Assembly: GCF_036084755.1 (NCBI RefSeq)
Contig: NZ_CP107968.1
Coordinates: 3,230,501 to 3,294,500 of the forward strand
Source of the DNA: Streptomyces sp. NBC_00370
GTDB taxonomy: Bacteria; Actinomycetota; Actinomycetes; Streptomycetales; Streptomycetaceae
Length of the DNA stretch: 64,000 nt
Direction: 5' to 3'
Shown here one piece after another: positions 23,505 to 31,413 of this stretch. The notes under the pieces were generated by a model. It did no database searches. It had not been told where the DNA came from and saw nothing but the letters and a program-made list of their open reading frames with translations. The position numbers and the translations under genes are program-made. How positions within the stretch are numbered: position 1 is the first letter of the stretch; each line of letters starts with the position of its first letter.

Positions 23505-25699
23505 CCCACCGGCCTCCTGTCGGCGCCCGCACTGTGACCGCGCTGGGTGGGGATCGAGCCGGGGGCCTGGACGGCGCCGGTACGGCGGAGCTTCTGCCAG
23601 CGCAGCCGGCCGCCGGTGAGCGCGGTGATCCAGGACTGCACCAGCACGACGTACATGAGCTGGCGGTACAGGACCTGTTGGAGCGGCAGCGAGATCAGAT
23701 GCACCATACGTTCCTTGTCGAGCCGGAACGCGTACGCGGCGCAGATCGCCTGGAACGCCAGGACGCCGAGCCAGGCGATGATGGTCTTCTCCGTGGGCCC
23801 GAAGATCAGGCCGTAGATCAGGAAGAGGTCGATCAGCGGCGCGAGCAGCGGCGCCACGATCATGAACAGCGCGATCAGTGGCAGGCCGACCCGGCCGAAG
23901 CGTCCCGAAGGCCCCCGCTCGATGAAGGAGCGGCGGTGCTTCCAGATCGCCTGCATCGTGCCGTAACTCCAGCGGTACCGCTGGGACCACAGCTGCTGTA
24001 CGGACTCCGGCGCCTCGGTCCAGGCACGCGCCTTCTCGGCGTAGACGACACGCCAGCCGTCGCGGTGCATGGCGATGGTGATGTCGGTGTCCTCGGCGAG
24101 GGTGTCCTCGCTCATCCCGCCGACCCGCTCCAGCGCGGTGCGCCGGAAGGCGCCGATCGCGCCCGGGATGGTGGGCATGATCTGCAGCAGGTCGTACATG
24201 CGGCGGTCGAGGTTGAAGCCCATCACGTACTCGATGTGCTGCCAGGCCCCGATGAGCGAGTTGCGGTTGCCGACCTTGGCGTTGCCGGCGACGGCGCCGA
24301 CGCGCGGGTCGCCGAAGGGCTGCACCAGCTCACGCACGGTGGCAGGTTCGAAGACGGTGTCGCCGTCCATCATCACGACCAGGTCGTAACTGGCGTGCGC
24401 GATGCCGTTGTTGAGCGCGGCCGGCTTGCCCGCGTTCTCCTGGCGTACGACGTGTACGTTCGGCAGCCACATCGCCTCGACGATGTCCGCCGTACCGTCC
24501 GTTGAGCCGTCGTCGATGACGATGACCTCGATCGGATGGTCGCTCTGCATCAGCGAGTTGACCGTCTTGGCTATGCATTCCCGCTCGTTGTACGCGGGGA
24601 CGAGGACCGAGACGGGTTCGGTGATGCGGGCGCCCCAGCGGAACCTGCGGCGGCGCACCTTGCGCGAGTGCGCGAAGGACAGCACCAGCATCAGCCCGAA
24701 GCGCAGGATGACCAGGAAGCCGACCACCGAGAGCCCGGCGATCAGGACGTCGGTGCCCCGGTCGGCGAAGCTGACGGCGCCGATGAACGCGCGGCCCTTC
24801 CACTTGTCGATGCCGGTGACCGGCGTGTGGGCGCTGGGCGCGCCGAGCGCCTGGGTCACCGTGTCGAAGGAGTAGCCGTCCTTCTGCATCTGCGGCAGGA
24901 ACGTCTCGAGCGCCTTGACGGTCTGGGACCTGTCACCGCCGGAGTCGTGCATCAGGACGACGGCGCCGTCGCCGTGCTTCGGCGTCGCGTTCTCGATGAT
25001 CTTCGAGACGCCGGGGCGCTGCCAGTCCTCACTGTCGGTGCTGTCGAGCACCGTGATGTAGCCCAGGGTGCCGATGTACTGCGTCACCGGCCAGGACTTG
25101 TTGTCCATGGCGTCGGCGAACGAGGAGTACGGCGGCCGGAAGAGCGAGGAGCGGATCCCGGCGGCGCCGGCGAGCGCCAGCTGCGTCTGCGACAGCTCCC
25201 ACTTGATACGGGACGCCGACTGGTAGGAGAGGTCGGGATGGTCGAAGGTGTGCACCCCGACCTCGTGCCCCTCGGCCACCATGCGCCTGACCAGCTCGGG
25301 GTGTTGCGAGGTCATCGTGCCCGTGACGAAGAAGGTCGCGTGCGCGCCGTACTTCTTCAGCACGTCGAGGACCTGGGGCGACCAGGTCGGGTCCGGGCCG
25401 TCGTCGAAGGTGAGGACAAGTTTGTGCTTCGGTATGGTCAGCGACTTGGGCTTGGCCGTCTTGTCGCGCGAATCGATGACGGGGCCGCCTTCGATGATGT
25501 CGTCGGGCACCTGGCTGATGGAGGCAGGTGGCCGCACCCGGTGGTCCGGGATGATCTCGTTGTGCACGTAGCCGCGCAGCAACATCATCGCCACCAGGCC
25601 GACGAGCAGAAAGGTCGGAAGCAGGTACCTCATGGGCAGCCTGCGTCTCCTGACGGGGCCGCCGCTGCGCTTACGGCCCCGCGTGCCGGTTGAAGTCAT
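23501..25699 (-). CDS. matB: Bifunctional polysaccharide deacetylase and GT2 synthase
   Basis: 732 residues. A basic N-terminus and one membrane helix (LLPTFLLVGLVAMMLL) are followed by an extracytoplasmic NodB-type deacetylase: TFDDGPDP (Asp99-Asp100), HTFDH (His150, His154), RPPYSSF, and VVLMHDSGG. After a second helix comes a processive family-2 glycosyltransferase: VIDDGSTDG, MDGDTVFEP, EDTDITIAM and QRYRW, then about four membrane helices. All catalytic residues look intact. This is the MatB architecture, reported to make a poly-GlcNAc-type polymer for mycelial aggregation and adhesion. Its ATG directly abuts the matA stop. Confidence 0.88.
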   Translation of the reverse strand: MTSTGTRGRKRSGGPVRRRRLPMRYLLPTFLLVGLVAMMLLRGYVHNEIIPDHRVRPPASISQVPDDIIEGGPVIDSRDKTAKPKSLTIPKHKLVLTFDDGPDPTWSPQVLDVLKKYGAHATFFVTGTMTSQHPELVRRMVAEGHEVGVHTFDHPDLSYQSASRIKWELSQTQLALAGAAGIRSSLFRPPYSSFADAMDNKSWPVTQYIGTLGYITVLDSTDSEDWQRPGVSKIIENATPKHGDGAVVLMHDSGGDRSQTVKALETFLPQMQKDGYSFDTVTQALGAPSAHTPVTGIDKWKGRAFIGAVSFADRGTDVLIAGLSVVGFLVILRFGLMLVLSFAHSRKVRRRRFRWGARITEPVSVLVPAYNERECIAKTVNSLMQSDHPIEVIVIDDGSTDGTADIVEAMWLPNVHVVRQENAGKPAALNNGIAHASYDLVVMMDGDTVFEPATVRELVQPFGDPRVGAVAGNAKVGNRNSLIGAWQHIEYVMGFNLDRRMYDLLQIMPTIPGAIGAFRRTALERVGGMSEDTLAEDTDITIAMHRDGWRVVYAEKARAWTEAPESVQQLWSQRYRWSYGTMQAIWKHRRSFIERGPSGRFGRVGLPLIALFMIVAPLLAPLIDLFLIYGLIFGPTEKTIIAWLGVLAFQAICAAYAFRLDKERMVHLISLPLQQVLYRQLMYVVLVQSWITALTGGRLRWQKLRRTGAVQAPGSIPTQRGHSAGADRRPVG

Positions 25700-26419
25700 C
25701 TACTGAGCGCCTTCCGCGGCCATGGCCTGGGGGTCGCCGGCCGGCGGGCCCGCGGGTTCGGTACCCGCGTCCGTCGTCTCGACAGGCGGTGTCGGGGTGT
25801 CCGGCGGCGTCTCGACCGGCGGTGTGGTCTCCGGCGGAGCGTCCGTCGTCGTCGGACCACCCGGGTCGGAACCGCCCGCCGGCACGGAGTTGCCCGGATC
25901 GGGCTTCCCCGGCGCTCCGGCGGTCTGCTTCGGCGGCTTCGCCGAACCCGACGCGCCGGGGGCGGGAATACCCGAGGCCCCGGTCGTCGCGCTGGCCGAA
26001 GACCCCGGGATCGGGGAGCCGTTGGAGTCCGTCGGCACCGGCAGCGAAGGACCGCCCGGCAGCACGCCGTCGGCCGCGCTGCCCGAGGGAGCGGGCTTCT
26101 CGACCTTGACGGAGTCCGACTTCTTGTCGACCTTGACCCCGGGTATGTTCAGCCACGGCGCGCTCGAGTTGCCGCCCATCAGCGCGACGACCAGCGTCAC
26201 CGCGTAGCAGGCGCAGACCGCTGCCAGGATCCAGCCGGCCCGGCGGAACTTCTTGCTCCGACGCCCGGAAGCGTCGACAAAAACGGGCCCGTCGGAGCTT
26301 TCCTGATCTACATCTTCCGCAGAACCTGATTTCTGCGGGTGCTTCGGGCCCGAAGGCAGCTCGGAGAGCTGACGCCCCAGACCGTCGAGTTCGATGGTGA
26401 CATCGCTCGGCTCATGCAT
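25700..26419 (-). CDS. matA: MatA-like single-pass membrane protein
   Basis: 239 residues from ATG 26417-26419 (MHEPSDVTIELDGLG); GGGGC lies just upstream. A cytoplasmic ~60-residue head with a basic stop (GRRSKKFRR) precedes one helix (about residues 61-82). The outer part is ~155 residues of Pro, Ser, Thr, Gly with no fold. Its TAG stop is followed with no gap by the matB ATG. It is probably the MatA partner required with MatB; its biochemical role is unknown. No enzyme motif is seen. Assignment rests on position and topology. Confidence 0.72.
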   Translation of the reverse strand: MHEPSDVTIELDGLGRQLSELPSGPKHPQKSGSAEDVDQESSDGPVFVDASGRRSKKFRRAGWILAAVCACYAVTLVVALMGGNSSAPWLNIPGVKVDKKSDSVKVEKPAPSGSAADGVLPGGPSLPVPTDSNGSPIPGSSASATTGASGIPAPGASGSAKPPKQTAGAPGKPDPGNSVPAGGSDPGGPTTTDAPPETTPPVETPPDTPTPPVETTDAGTEPAGPPAGDPQAMAAEGAQ

Positions 26420-27070
26420 ATGCCCCGTGCGGGCATTCTCTCGCCAGTTTTCCACAGGTGTGCACATCCCCCACTTAATGTCCCATGGGTGCGTGCACGG
26501 CTGACCGGAAATGCCGACGATCAGGCCCCCACCTGACCGACCGCCCCCTACCACACTGCACCCGGACCACGAATGTAGCGCACGCCAGTGATGCCGGTAG
26601 TTCTGCTTGACAGGTTGCTGTGCATCAATGCTGTGACAAGGATGCGTGCAACCATCCGGGGGCGACTTCTTACTGACAAGTATTTATCTCAACTGCGGCC
26701 GTGGTGACAGGAATTGGTTTCTTCGGACCACTTCTGTCCCTTCCGTTCACTGTGGTCGAGGTCACCGGCTATTCGACCGGCAGTCGATCATTGTTCACGG
26801 TGTTACCCGACGTCACAGTGGCACGGCGACACTCGCGACGATCCAGGGCCCAGGCACGTGCAGCAGCCCGCACAACGCGGTGGACCGCTCCCGGCGTCCC
26901 GTCTTGCCCTCAGCGGGAGTTGCGGATGATTCCACCCGTACACCGGCAGAGCGGTCATCGTTCCGCAAACAGCCCAGGCTCGGGAATCACTCGCCAAAAA
27001 TCGAGAAATCGAAATTCGGAAATTCCGATTGAAATTCCAGGTTCAGCGATCTGACTGAACACTCCCCCGA
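26420..27070. other. Long gene-poor, A/T-enriched region upstream of matA
   Basis: 651 bases with no convincing gene, visibly less GC-rich than its surroundings. It should carry the matA promoter. Near the right end are three GAAATTC words (27011, 27019, 27031) and a small hairpin GTTCAG-n8-CTGAAC at 27041-27060, 10 bases beyond the stop of the XRE gene and possibly its weak terminator. A 128-codon plus-strand frame at 26646-27032 has no family resemblance and is not called. Confidence 0.6.
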
Positions 27071-27808
27071 TCAGCTTGAGCACTTGACGACCCGAGCCCC
27101 GAGCCATGTGCGTTCGAAGCTCTCCACGTAGGGCGTGGCAAGCATGCCGTCCGCAGTGGGGCGGACATGCAGGACAGGCGCATTCACCGCAGGCTGACCA
27201 TAGATATGGGGAGTGATAAGTAATTCGTCGTCCGCACGATAGATGGAGTTGTACAACGCGGCACGGTGTAGGCGGAGTTCGACGCCGACCAGGGCAGTGA
27301 CCGGTCGAAGGAGGACAAGTGCCTTGCGGATGCGGGCCGCCATGGCATCGCCGTTTCCGTCGTTGTCACCGCGCGAGGCCGCCTCGGGGTTGTCGGGGTC
27401 ACCGAGCAGTAATCGGACCTTGACCCCTTCACTCGCTTTGCCGGCGAGAGTGCGGGTGATCCCGAGGTCTTCGGCAAGGAACAGTGCGCTGTGGGCGAGG
27501 ATGCCGATTTCGCGTTCGGCGCACGAGAAGTGTCTGAGCCAGGTTTCACGCGGCACGGCCCAGCGGTGGGGATAGACCGTACGAATCTCGCCGCCAAGGG
27601 GGACGCGGGGGCGGAGGCGCCCGGCGGTGGGCCACAGTTCGTGCTCGTTGCGGCCGACCAGGGCGGCGAGCGCGACGCGGTTACGCGAGTAGGGGAGGCG
27701 CCCCGCACACCACCGCTCCACGGTCTTGGGATCAACCAGGAGTCGCGCGGCGACATCGGCGTAGTCGAGGCCGGCGGACATCAGGGCACGACGGAGCACG
27801 TCGTTCAC
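27071..27808 (-). CDS. XRE-type regulator with C-terminal PLD-like/DUF5919 domain (copy 1)
   Basis: 245 residues from GTG 27806-27808, with AAGGGGG about 6 bases upstream. The N-terminal ~60 residues are a helix-turn-helix (LDYADVAARLLVDPKTVERWCAGR). The C-terminal ~180 residues (TVYPHRWAVPRETW, EIGILAHSALFLAED, VRLLLGDPDNPEAA, LYNSIYRADDELLITPHIYG) match the domain in copy 2 at 30479-31216 and I believe belong to DUF5919. The HxxxxYNSIYRADD segment loosely recalls the phospholipase D fold without a full HKD motif, so ligand sensing rather than catalysis is likely. It is divergent from the ATPase gene at 27995. Confidence 0.7.
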   Translation of the reverse strand: MNDVLRRALMSAGLDYADVAARLLVDPKTVERWCAGRLPYSRNRVALAALVGRNEHELWPTAGRLRPRVPLGGEIRTVYPHRWAVPRETWLRHFSCAEREIGILAHSALFLAEDLGITRTLAGKASEGVKVRLLLGDPDNPEAASRGDNDGNGDAMAARIRKALVLLRPVTALVGVELRLHRAALYNSIYRADDELLITPHIYGQPAVNAPVLHVRPTADGMLATPYVESFERTWLGARVVKCSS

Positions 27809-27994
27809 GCTGTCCCCCTTGTTCAGGATGCGAACGACCTCAGCGTAGCCAAGAAATCCCTAGACGTCCCTCAAGACGCGGTGTCCGCGACTCGACATCG
27901 AGCAGACCCTCGTGGCACAGGTTCAATGCCGCGAAGGAGCACCGATCTTGATGGATTCCAACTGTTGCCCGAACAGCTGGACGGGGGCACGGCG

Positions 27995-28444
27995 ATGACC
28001 GCCGAAGGTCCGACCACGGTCCGCGAAGAACGTCCGTCCGTTGTCACTAAAATGTGGCCGCGCAGCCCTCGATCAGTAGGCAAAGCACGTCAGTTCGTCG
28101 CCGAACACCTTGACGCATGGGGACTACCGCAGCTCACGGAGACTGCCGAGTTGATCGTCTCCGAGTTGGTCACGAACGCTGTCAATCACGCGCACCCGCC
28201 CAACGGGCGTTTGATCGCGACGCAGTTCCAACGGCTTCGGGCCGGTGTACGGATCGAGGTGCACGACGCCAACGACAGCAAGCCGGAGCTTCGAGAAGCG
28301 TCCACGGACGCCGAATCCGGGCGGGGTTTGGCTTTGGTGGATGCACTCACCGATGGGCAATGGGGAGTGAGTGACCGGAATGGGCCCGGCAAATCGGTCT
28401 GGGCGATGTGCACTGACAACAACGCGCCAGAGAGCTCTCAGTGA
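27995..28444 (+). CDS. RsbW-like GHKL ATP-binding protein
   Basis: 149 residues from ATG 27995, with GGGGG 7 bases upstream. It is a single HATPase domain with the N box ELVTNAVNHA, a modified G1 box (EVHDANDSKPE in place of the usual DxS/DxG) and the G2 motif GRGLALVDAL. Streptomyces has many such stand-alone anti-sigma-like kinases, often next to regulators. No anti-anti-sigma or sigma gene is adjacent, so partner and role are unknown. It probably starts a plus-strand unit with the GntR and HD genes. Confidence 0.75.
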   Translation: MTAEGPTTVREERPSVVTKMWPRSPRSVGKARQFVAEHLDAWGLPQLTETAELIVSELVTNAVNHAHPPNGRLIATQFQRLRAGVRIEVHDANDSKPELREASTDAESGRGLALVDALTDGQWGVSDRNGPGKSVWAMCTDNNAPESSQ

Positions 28445-28525
28445 TCATCCGCAATGAGTGGACTGATGAGCATCGCGGCATACACCGTTGTCGGGCGACT
28501 GCCCGACGAGAAGAGGACGGTACGA

Positions 28526-28975
28526 GTGGGCTCGCGGGCAACACCGTGGGGCGCGTACAAGACCATCACAGACGCCTTGCGCCGCCGCATCACCGAGGGA
28601 GAGTTCCCACCGGGTACCCAACTGCTCAGTGAGGCCGAACTCGGGTCGGAGTACGGAGTCGCGCGCAACACGGTGCGGAGAGCGCTCGCAGACCTTGAGA
28701 ACGAAGGCTTACTCGTCACCATGCCCGGACGCGGACGCCTCGCCTCGTCGCCGGACAGTCCGCAGTCCCCGGCACCGGCTTTCCGCCGTATATCGACGGA
28801 CCTGCGCGCCACGATCGAGCGCGGTGAGCTACGACGAGGCGACGTGCTTCCCAGCGAGGCCGATCTGACGAAGGACTACGGCGTCTCTCGCTGGACCGCC
28901 CGGCAAGCCTTCACCGTGTTGGAGGACGCAGGACTGATCGAGACGCGTCAGGGGAGAGGACGCTTCGTGAAGTGA
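28526..28975 (+). CDS. Regulator with two tandem GntR winged-helix domains
   Basis: 149 residues from GTG 28526, chosen because GAGGA lies 8 bases upstream; ATG 28454 would add 24 residues. It consists of two GntR helix-turn-helix domains in series and little else: first YKTITDALRRRITEGEF ... SEYGVARNTVRRALADLENEGLL, then FRRISTDLRATIERGEL ... KDYGVSRWTARQAFTVLEDAGLI ending GRGRFVK. A Ser/Pro linker joins them. There is no effector-binding domain (FCD, UTRA, aminotransferase). It could bind two half sites as a monomer. The HD gene follows after 23 bases. Confidence 0.78.
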   Translation: MGSRATPWGAYKTITDALRRRITEGEFPPGTQLLSEAELGSEYGVARNTVRRALADLENEGLLVTMPGRGRLASSPDSPQSPAPAFRRISTDLRATIERGELRRGDVLPSEADLTKDYGVSRWTARQAFTVLEDAGLIETRQGRGRFVK

Positions 28976-28998
28976 CCCGACAACGGTAGCCTCGACGC

Positions 28999-29544
28999 GT
29001 GAAATCTGTCCCATGGTGGCAACAACTCGCCGAGCACCTGCTCGCAGAGCCGCTTCCGCGCCGCTGGGCGCACACTCAAGGCGTCGGCCGTAAAGCCGAG
29101 ACCATCGCACACATCGTGGGCGATGAGGCCGATCTGCTGATCGCTTCCGCATGGCTGCACGACATTGGCTACGCTCCCAAGCTCGTAGCGACAGGTTTTC
29201 ACCCTCTCGACGGAGCCCGCTTCCTCCGTGACACCGAACACGCCGACCTCCGCGTGTGCTCGCTGGTCGCCTATCATTCCTGCGCCCATATCGAGGCCCG
29301 CAACCGCAGCCTCGGCGGTGAACTCGCCGCGGAGTTCGAACCTGTCGAAGGGCTGCTCGCCGACGCCCTGATCTATTGCGACATGACCACAACACCGGAC
29401 GGCGAGCCGGTCAACGTCGAGAAACGACTGTCCGAGATCCTGACGCGCTACGGCCCCACGGATGTCGTCGCCGAATCCATCACCGAGGCGACCTCACACA
29501 TCGTGGATTCAGCACGGCGCGTCGAGACTCTCCTCGTCAGATGA
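28999..29544 (+). CDS. HD-domain phosphohydrolase
   Basis: 181 residues from GTG 28999. HD residues are visible: His25 (RRWAHTQGV), His54-Asp55 (WLHDIGY), then HSCAHIEA and a late Asp in LIYCDMTT. Single-domain HD proteins hydrolyse nucleotides or cyclic nucleotides; the substrate is unknown. It follows the GntR gene by 23 bases, suggesting co-transcription. Its last 8 bases overlap the end of the convergent gene at 29537-30001. Confidence 0.75.
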   Translation: MKSVPWWQQLAEHLLAEPLPRRWAHTQGVGRKAETIAHIVGDEADLLIASAWLHDIGYAPKLVATGFHPLDGARFLRDTEHADLRVCSLVAYHSCAHIEARNRSLGGELAAEFEPVEGLLADALIYCDMTTTPDGEPVNVEKRLSEILTRYGPTDVVAESITEATSHIVDSARRVETLLVR

Positions 29545-30001
29545 CCGCACGCCGCGAACGGACCAGTTTCCCCTGTTCGTCGCGGTTCCAGTGGCAGCCG
29601 GCACTATCGAGAAACTCGATCTCCACCGGCTCAGGCTCGACGTACGAGCGCAGCCATTCGCTCGGTGCGGGACGGCGTACGGTCTGGCCGGGCGGAACGA
29701 GACCGATGAACTCGGTGCGGGACTCTTCTCCGGCCGGCGCGGGCAGCGGGAGGTCGACCTCGTATATGGGCATGTCACTCGCATTGTGGACGTGCAGCGC
29801 CAGGTCTCGGGTGCCGTCGTCCCGACGGTACGCCTCGACCCACGCGCTGACTCGCGCCGCCTGAGCGCGGCGGGCTTCTTCGTCGCGCTCTGCCTCGCGG
29901 CGGTGTTCACGCCGGAGAAGAACGAATCCCGTGCCGAAGGCACCGACGGTGCCGATGGAGGAGAAGACGTCGGCTGCCGTGTTGAGCCAGTCGTCACCCA
30001 A
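29537..30001 (-). CDS. Small single-pass membrane protein, hypothetical
   Basis: 154 residues if the start is TTG 29999-30001, with GAGGGGC about 9 bases upstream. The start lies inside the end of the Nudix gene (8-base overlap), so expression is probably coupled. The N-terminus is a short hydrophobic helix (VFSSIGTVGAFGTGFVLL), followed by a charged Arg/Glu helix (RREHRREAERDEEARRAQAARV) and a compact b-rich domain (LALHVHNASDMPIYEVDL ... EFLDSAGCHWNRDEQGKL). The b-rich part resembles immunoglobulin-like segments of other actinobacterial short membrane proteins. No named family is recognised. Confidence 0.65.
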   Translation of the reverse strand: MGDDWLNTAADVFSSIGTVGAFGTGFVLLRREHRREAERDEEARRAQAARVSAWVEAYRRDDGTRDLALHVHNASDMPIYEVDLPLPAPAGEESRTEFIGLVPPGQTVRRPAPSEWLRSYVEPEPVEIEFLDSAGCHWNRDEQGKLVRSRRAVI

Positions 30002-30482
30002 GCTGGGGAAGCCCCTCGCCTTGCACGTACGCCTCGACGCGCCGGCGCATGGAGCGGTCCATCTTCAGTTCGTCCACCTTGTGGCGTGGCACCCACGCCA
30101 CTTCGCGAGACTCGTCGCTCGGGGTCGGATCACCACTGAGGTACCGCGCGGTGAAGACGATGGAGAATTCCTGCCGTACCTCGTCATTACTGGTGTAGTG
30201 GATGACATGCCGCGGATCGGTGTAGATCCCGACCAGTCCGTTGATCTGGCAGTGAATTCCGGTCTCTTCGAGGGTTTCGCGCACCGCAGTTTGCGTGATG
30301 GATTCTCCAAAATCCATTGCGCCGCCGGGCACAGCCCAGTTTCCGTTGTCGCTACGGCGGATCATGAGAATGTGTCCCGCGTCGTCGGTCACGACGACAT
30401 TCGCTGACGGGACGATGCTGTTGGCCGTAGGCGCGCTCGGATCGTCGAAGTAGTCGAATCGCGTCGGCATTTCCCTCGTCAC
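29994..30482 (-). CDS. Nudix hydrolase
   Basis: 162 residues from GTG 30480-30482, which overlaps the XRE stop by 4 bases and has AGGA 6 bases upstream. The Nudix box is complete (GAMDFGESITQTAVRETLEETGI, residues 54-76). It cleaves a nucleoside diphosphate linked to a moiety X; the substrate cannot be read from sequence. The N-terminal MPTRFDYFDDPSAPTANSIVPSANVVVTD is typical of a large actinobacterial Nudix subfamily. It is the middle gene of an overlapping XRE-Nudix-membrane protein triad. Confidence 0.85.
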   Translation of the reverse strand: MTREMPTRFDYFDDPSAPTANSIVPSANVVVTDDAGHILMIRRSDNGNWAVPGGAMDFGESITQTAVRETLEETGIHCQINGLVGIYTDPRHVIHYTSNDEVRQEFSIVFTARYLSGDPTPSDESREVAWVPRHKVDELKMDRSMRRRVEAYVQGEGLPQLG

Positions 30483-31216
30483 TCCATTTCCTGCGCTCGA
30501 CCCCAGACCTGCTCGAAACTCTCCACGTAGTTGGTGACCATGCTGCCCCCGGCGACCTTGCGCAGATGGATCACCGGGGCCTGCGCCGCCGGGAAGCCGT
30601 AGATGTGGGTGTTGACGAGCAGTTGATCGTCCGCCCGATAGATCGAGTTGTACAGGATCGTCTCGTGCAGCCGGAAGTCGATGCCCTCGACGTTCCGTAA
30701 CCGCCTGTACATCACGAGAGCGTTTCTGATCTTCGCGGCCATGGCGTCTTCAAGGCCCTCGTCCGTGCCTCGCTGGGCCACGGCGGCGCTGTTGGGGTCA
30801 CCGAGCAGTATCCGCACCCGTACGCCCGTATCGGCCTTGGCGCGTAAGACCCTGTGGATACCGGAGTCCTCGGACAGGAAGAGGCCGCTGAAGACCAGGA
30901 CACCGATCTCGTGCTCCGCCGTCTCGAACATGCGCCGCCACAGGTCGGACGGCACTGACCAGCGGTGCGGATAGACAGTGACGATCTCACTCTCGGACGC
31001 GCCCGCGATCTGATCAGGCGTCAGCGCGTCCGGCCACAGATAGGTCTCGTCCAGGCCAAGCTGCGCGGCGACGGCGTACCGATGCCGCCGGTACGGCGTA
31101 CGGCCGGTCGTGACCCAACGCTCGACGGTCTTGGCGTCCACGTCGATCGTGGTCGCCAACTCGTCCAGGGTGAGCCCGCGTTCGAGTAACGCGGCACGGA
31201 GGCGCTCATTCTGCAT
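30479..31216 (-). CDS. XRE-type regulator with C-terminal PLD-like/DUF5919 domain (copy 2)
   Basis: 245 residues from ATG 31214-31216, with GAGG 7 bases upstream. It has the same length and layout as the gene at 27071-27808: helix-turn-helix (LTLDELATTIDVDAKTVERWVTTGRTPYRRHR), then TVYPHRWSVPSDLW, EIGVLVFSGLFLSEDSG, VRVRILLGDPNSAA, and LYNSIYRADDQLLVNTHIYG. The pair are diverged paralogues, with near-identical motifs but different loops. It probably regulates its own operon with the Nudix and membrane-protein genes. Its start is about 150 bases from the ssrA terminator. Confidence 0.72.
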   Translation of the reverse strand: MQNERLRAALLERGLTLDELATTIDVDAKTVERWVTTGRTPYRRHRYAVAAQLGLDETYLWPDALTPDQIAGASESEIVTVYPHRWSVPSDLWRRMFETAEHEIGVLVFSGLFLSEDSGIHRVLRAKADTGVRVRILLGDPNSAAVAQRGTDEGLEDAMAAKIRNALVMYRRLRNVEGIDFRLHETILYNSIYRADDQLLVNTHIYGFPAAQAPVIHLRKVAGGSMVTNYVESFEQVWGRAQEME

Positions 31217-31362
31217 GCATCAACCTCAAGACGTCACGAGACGACACCACGATAGGCGGGACGTCTCGCACACGTCCAGCCATGTAGTGATGACGTACCG
31301 CACTCGGGGCGCACTGTGCGTGATGTCGCCGTCGGGCCGGCCCCGGAGGCCCGGACACGACT

Positions 31363-31395
31363 GAGGCCCCGCTGCCGGGTGGGCAGCGGGGCCTC
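31363..31395 (-). terminator. Terminator of ssrA
   Basis: Perfect 14-bp stem (31363-31376 with 31382-31395) and a 5-base loop, about 19 bases beyond the ssrA 3' end on its strand. Confidence 0.88.
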
Positions 31396-31413
31396 GGCCT
31401 CACATGGGGTTTG

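Noticed and set aside
26646..27032. A 128-codon plus-strand frame in the matA upstream region.
   Set aside because: No ribosome site, no recognisable family and mixed codon use. It is better read as non-coding.
26420..31413. Possible prophage or integrative element at ssrA.
   Set aside because: No integrase, excisionase, replication or transfer gene, and no visible copy of the ssrA 3' end at the far side. I call it an island, not an active mobile element.
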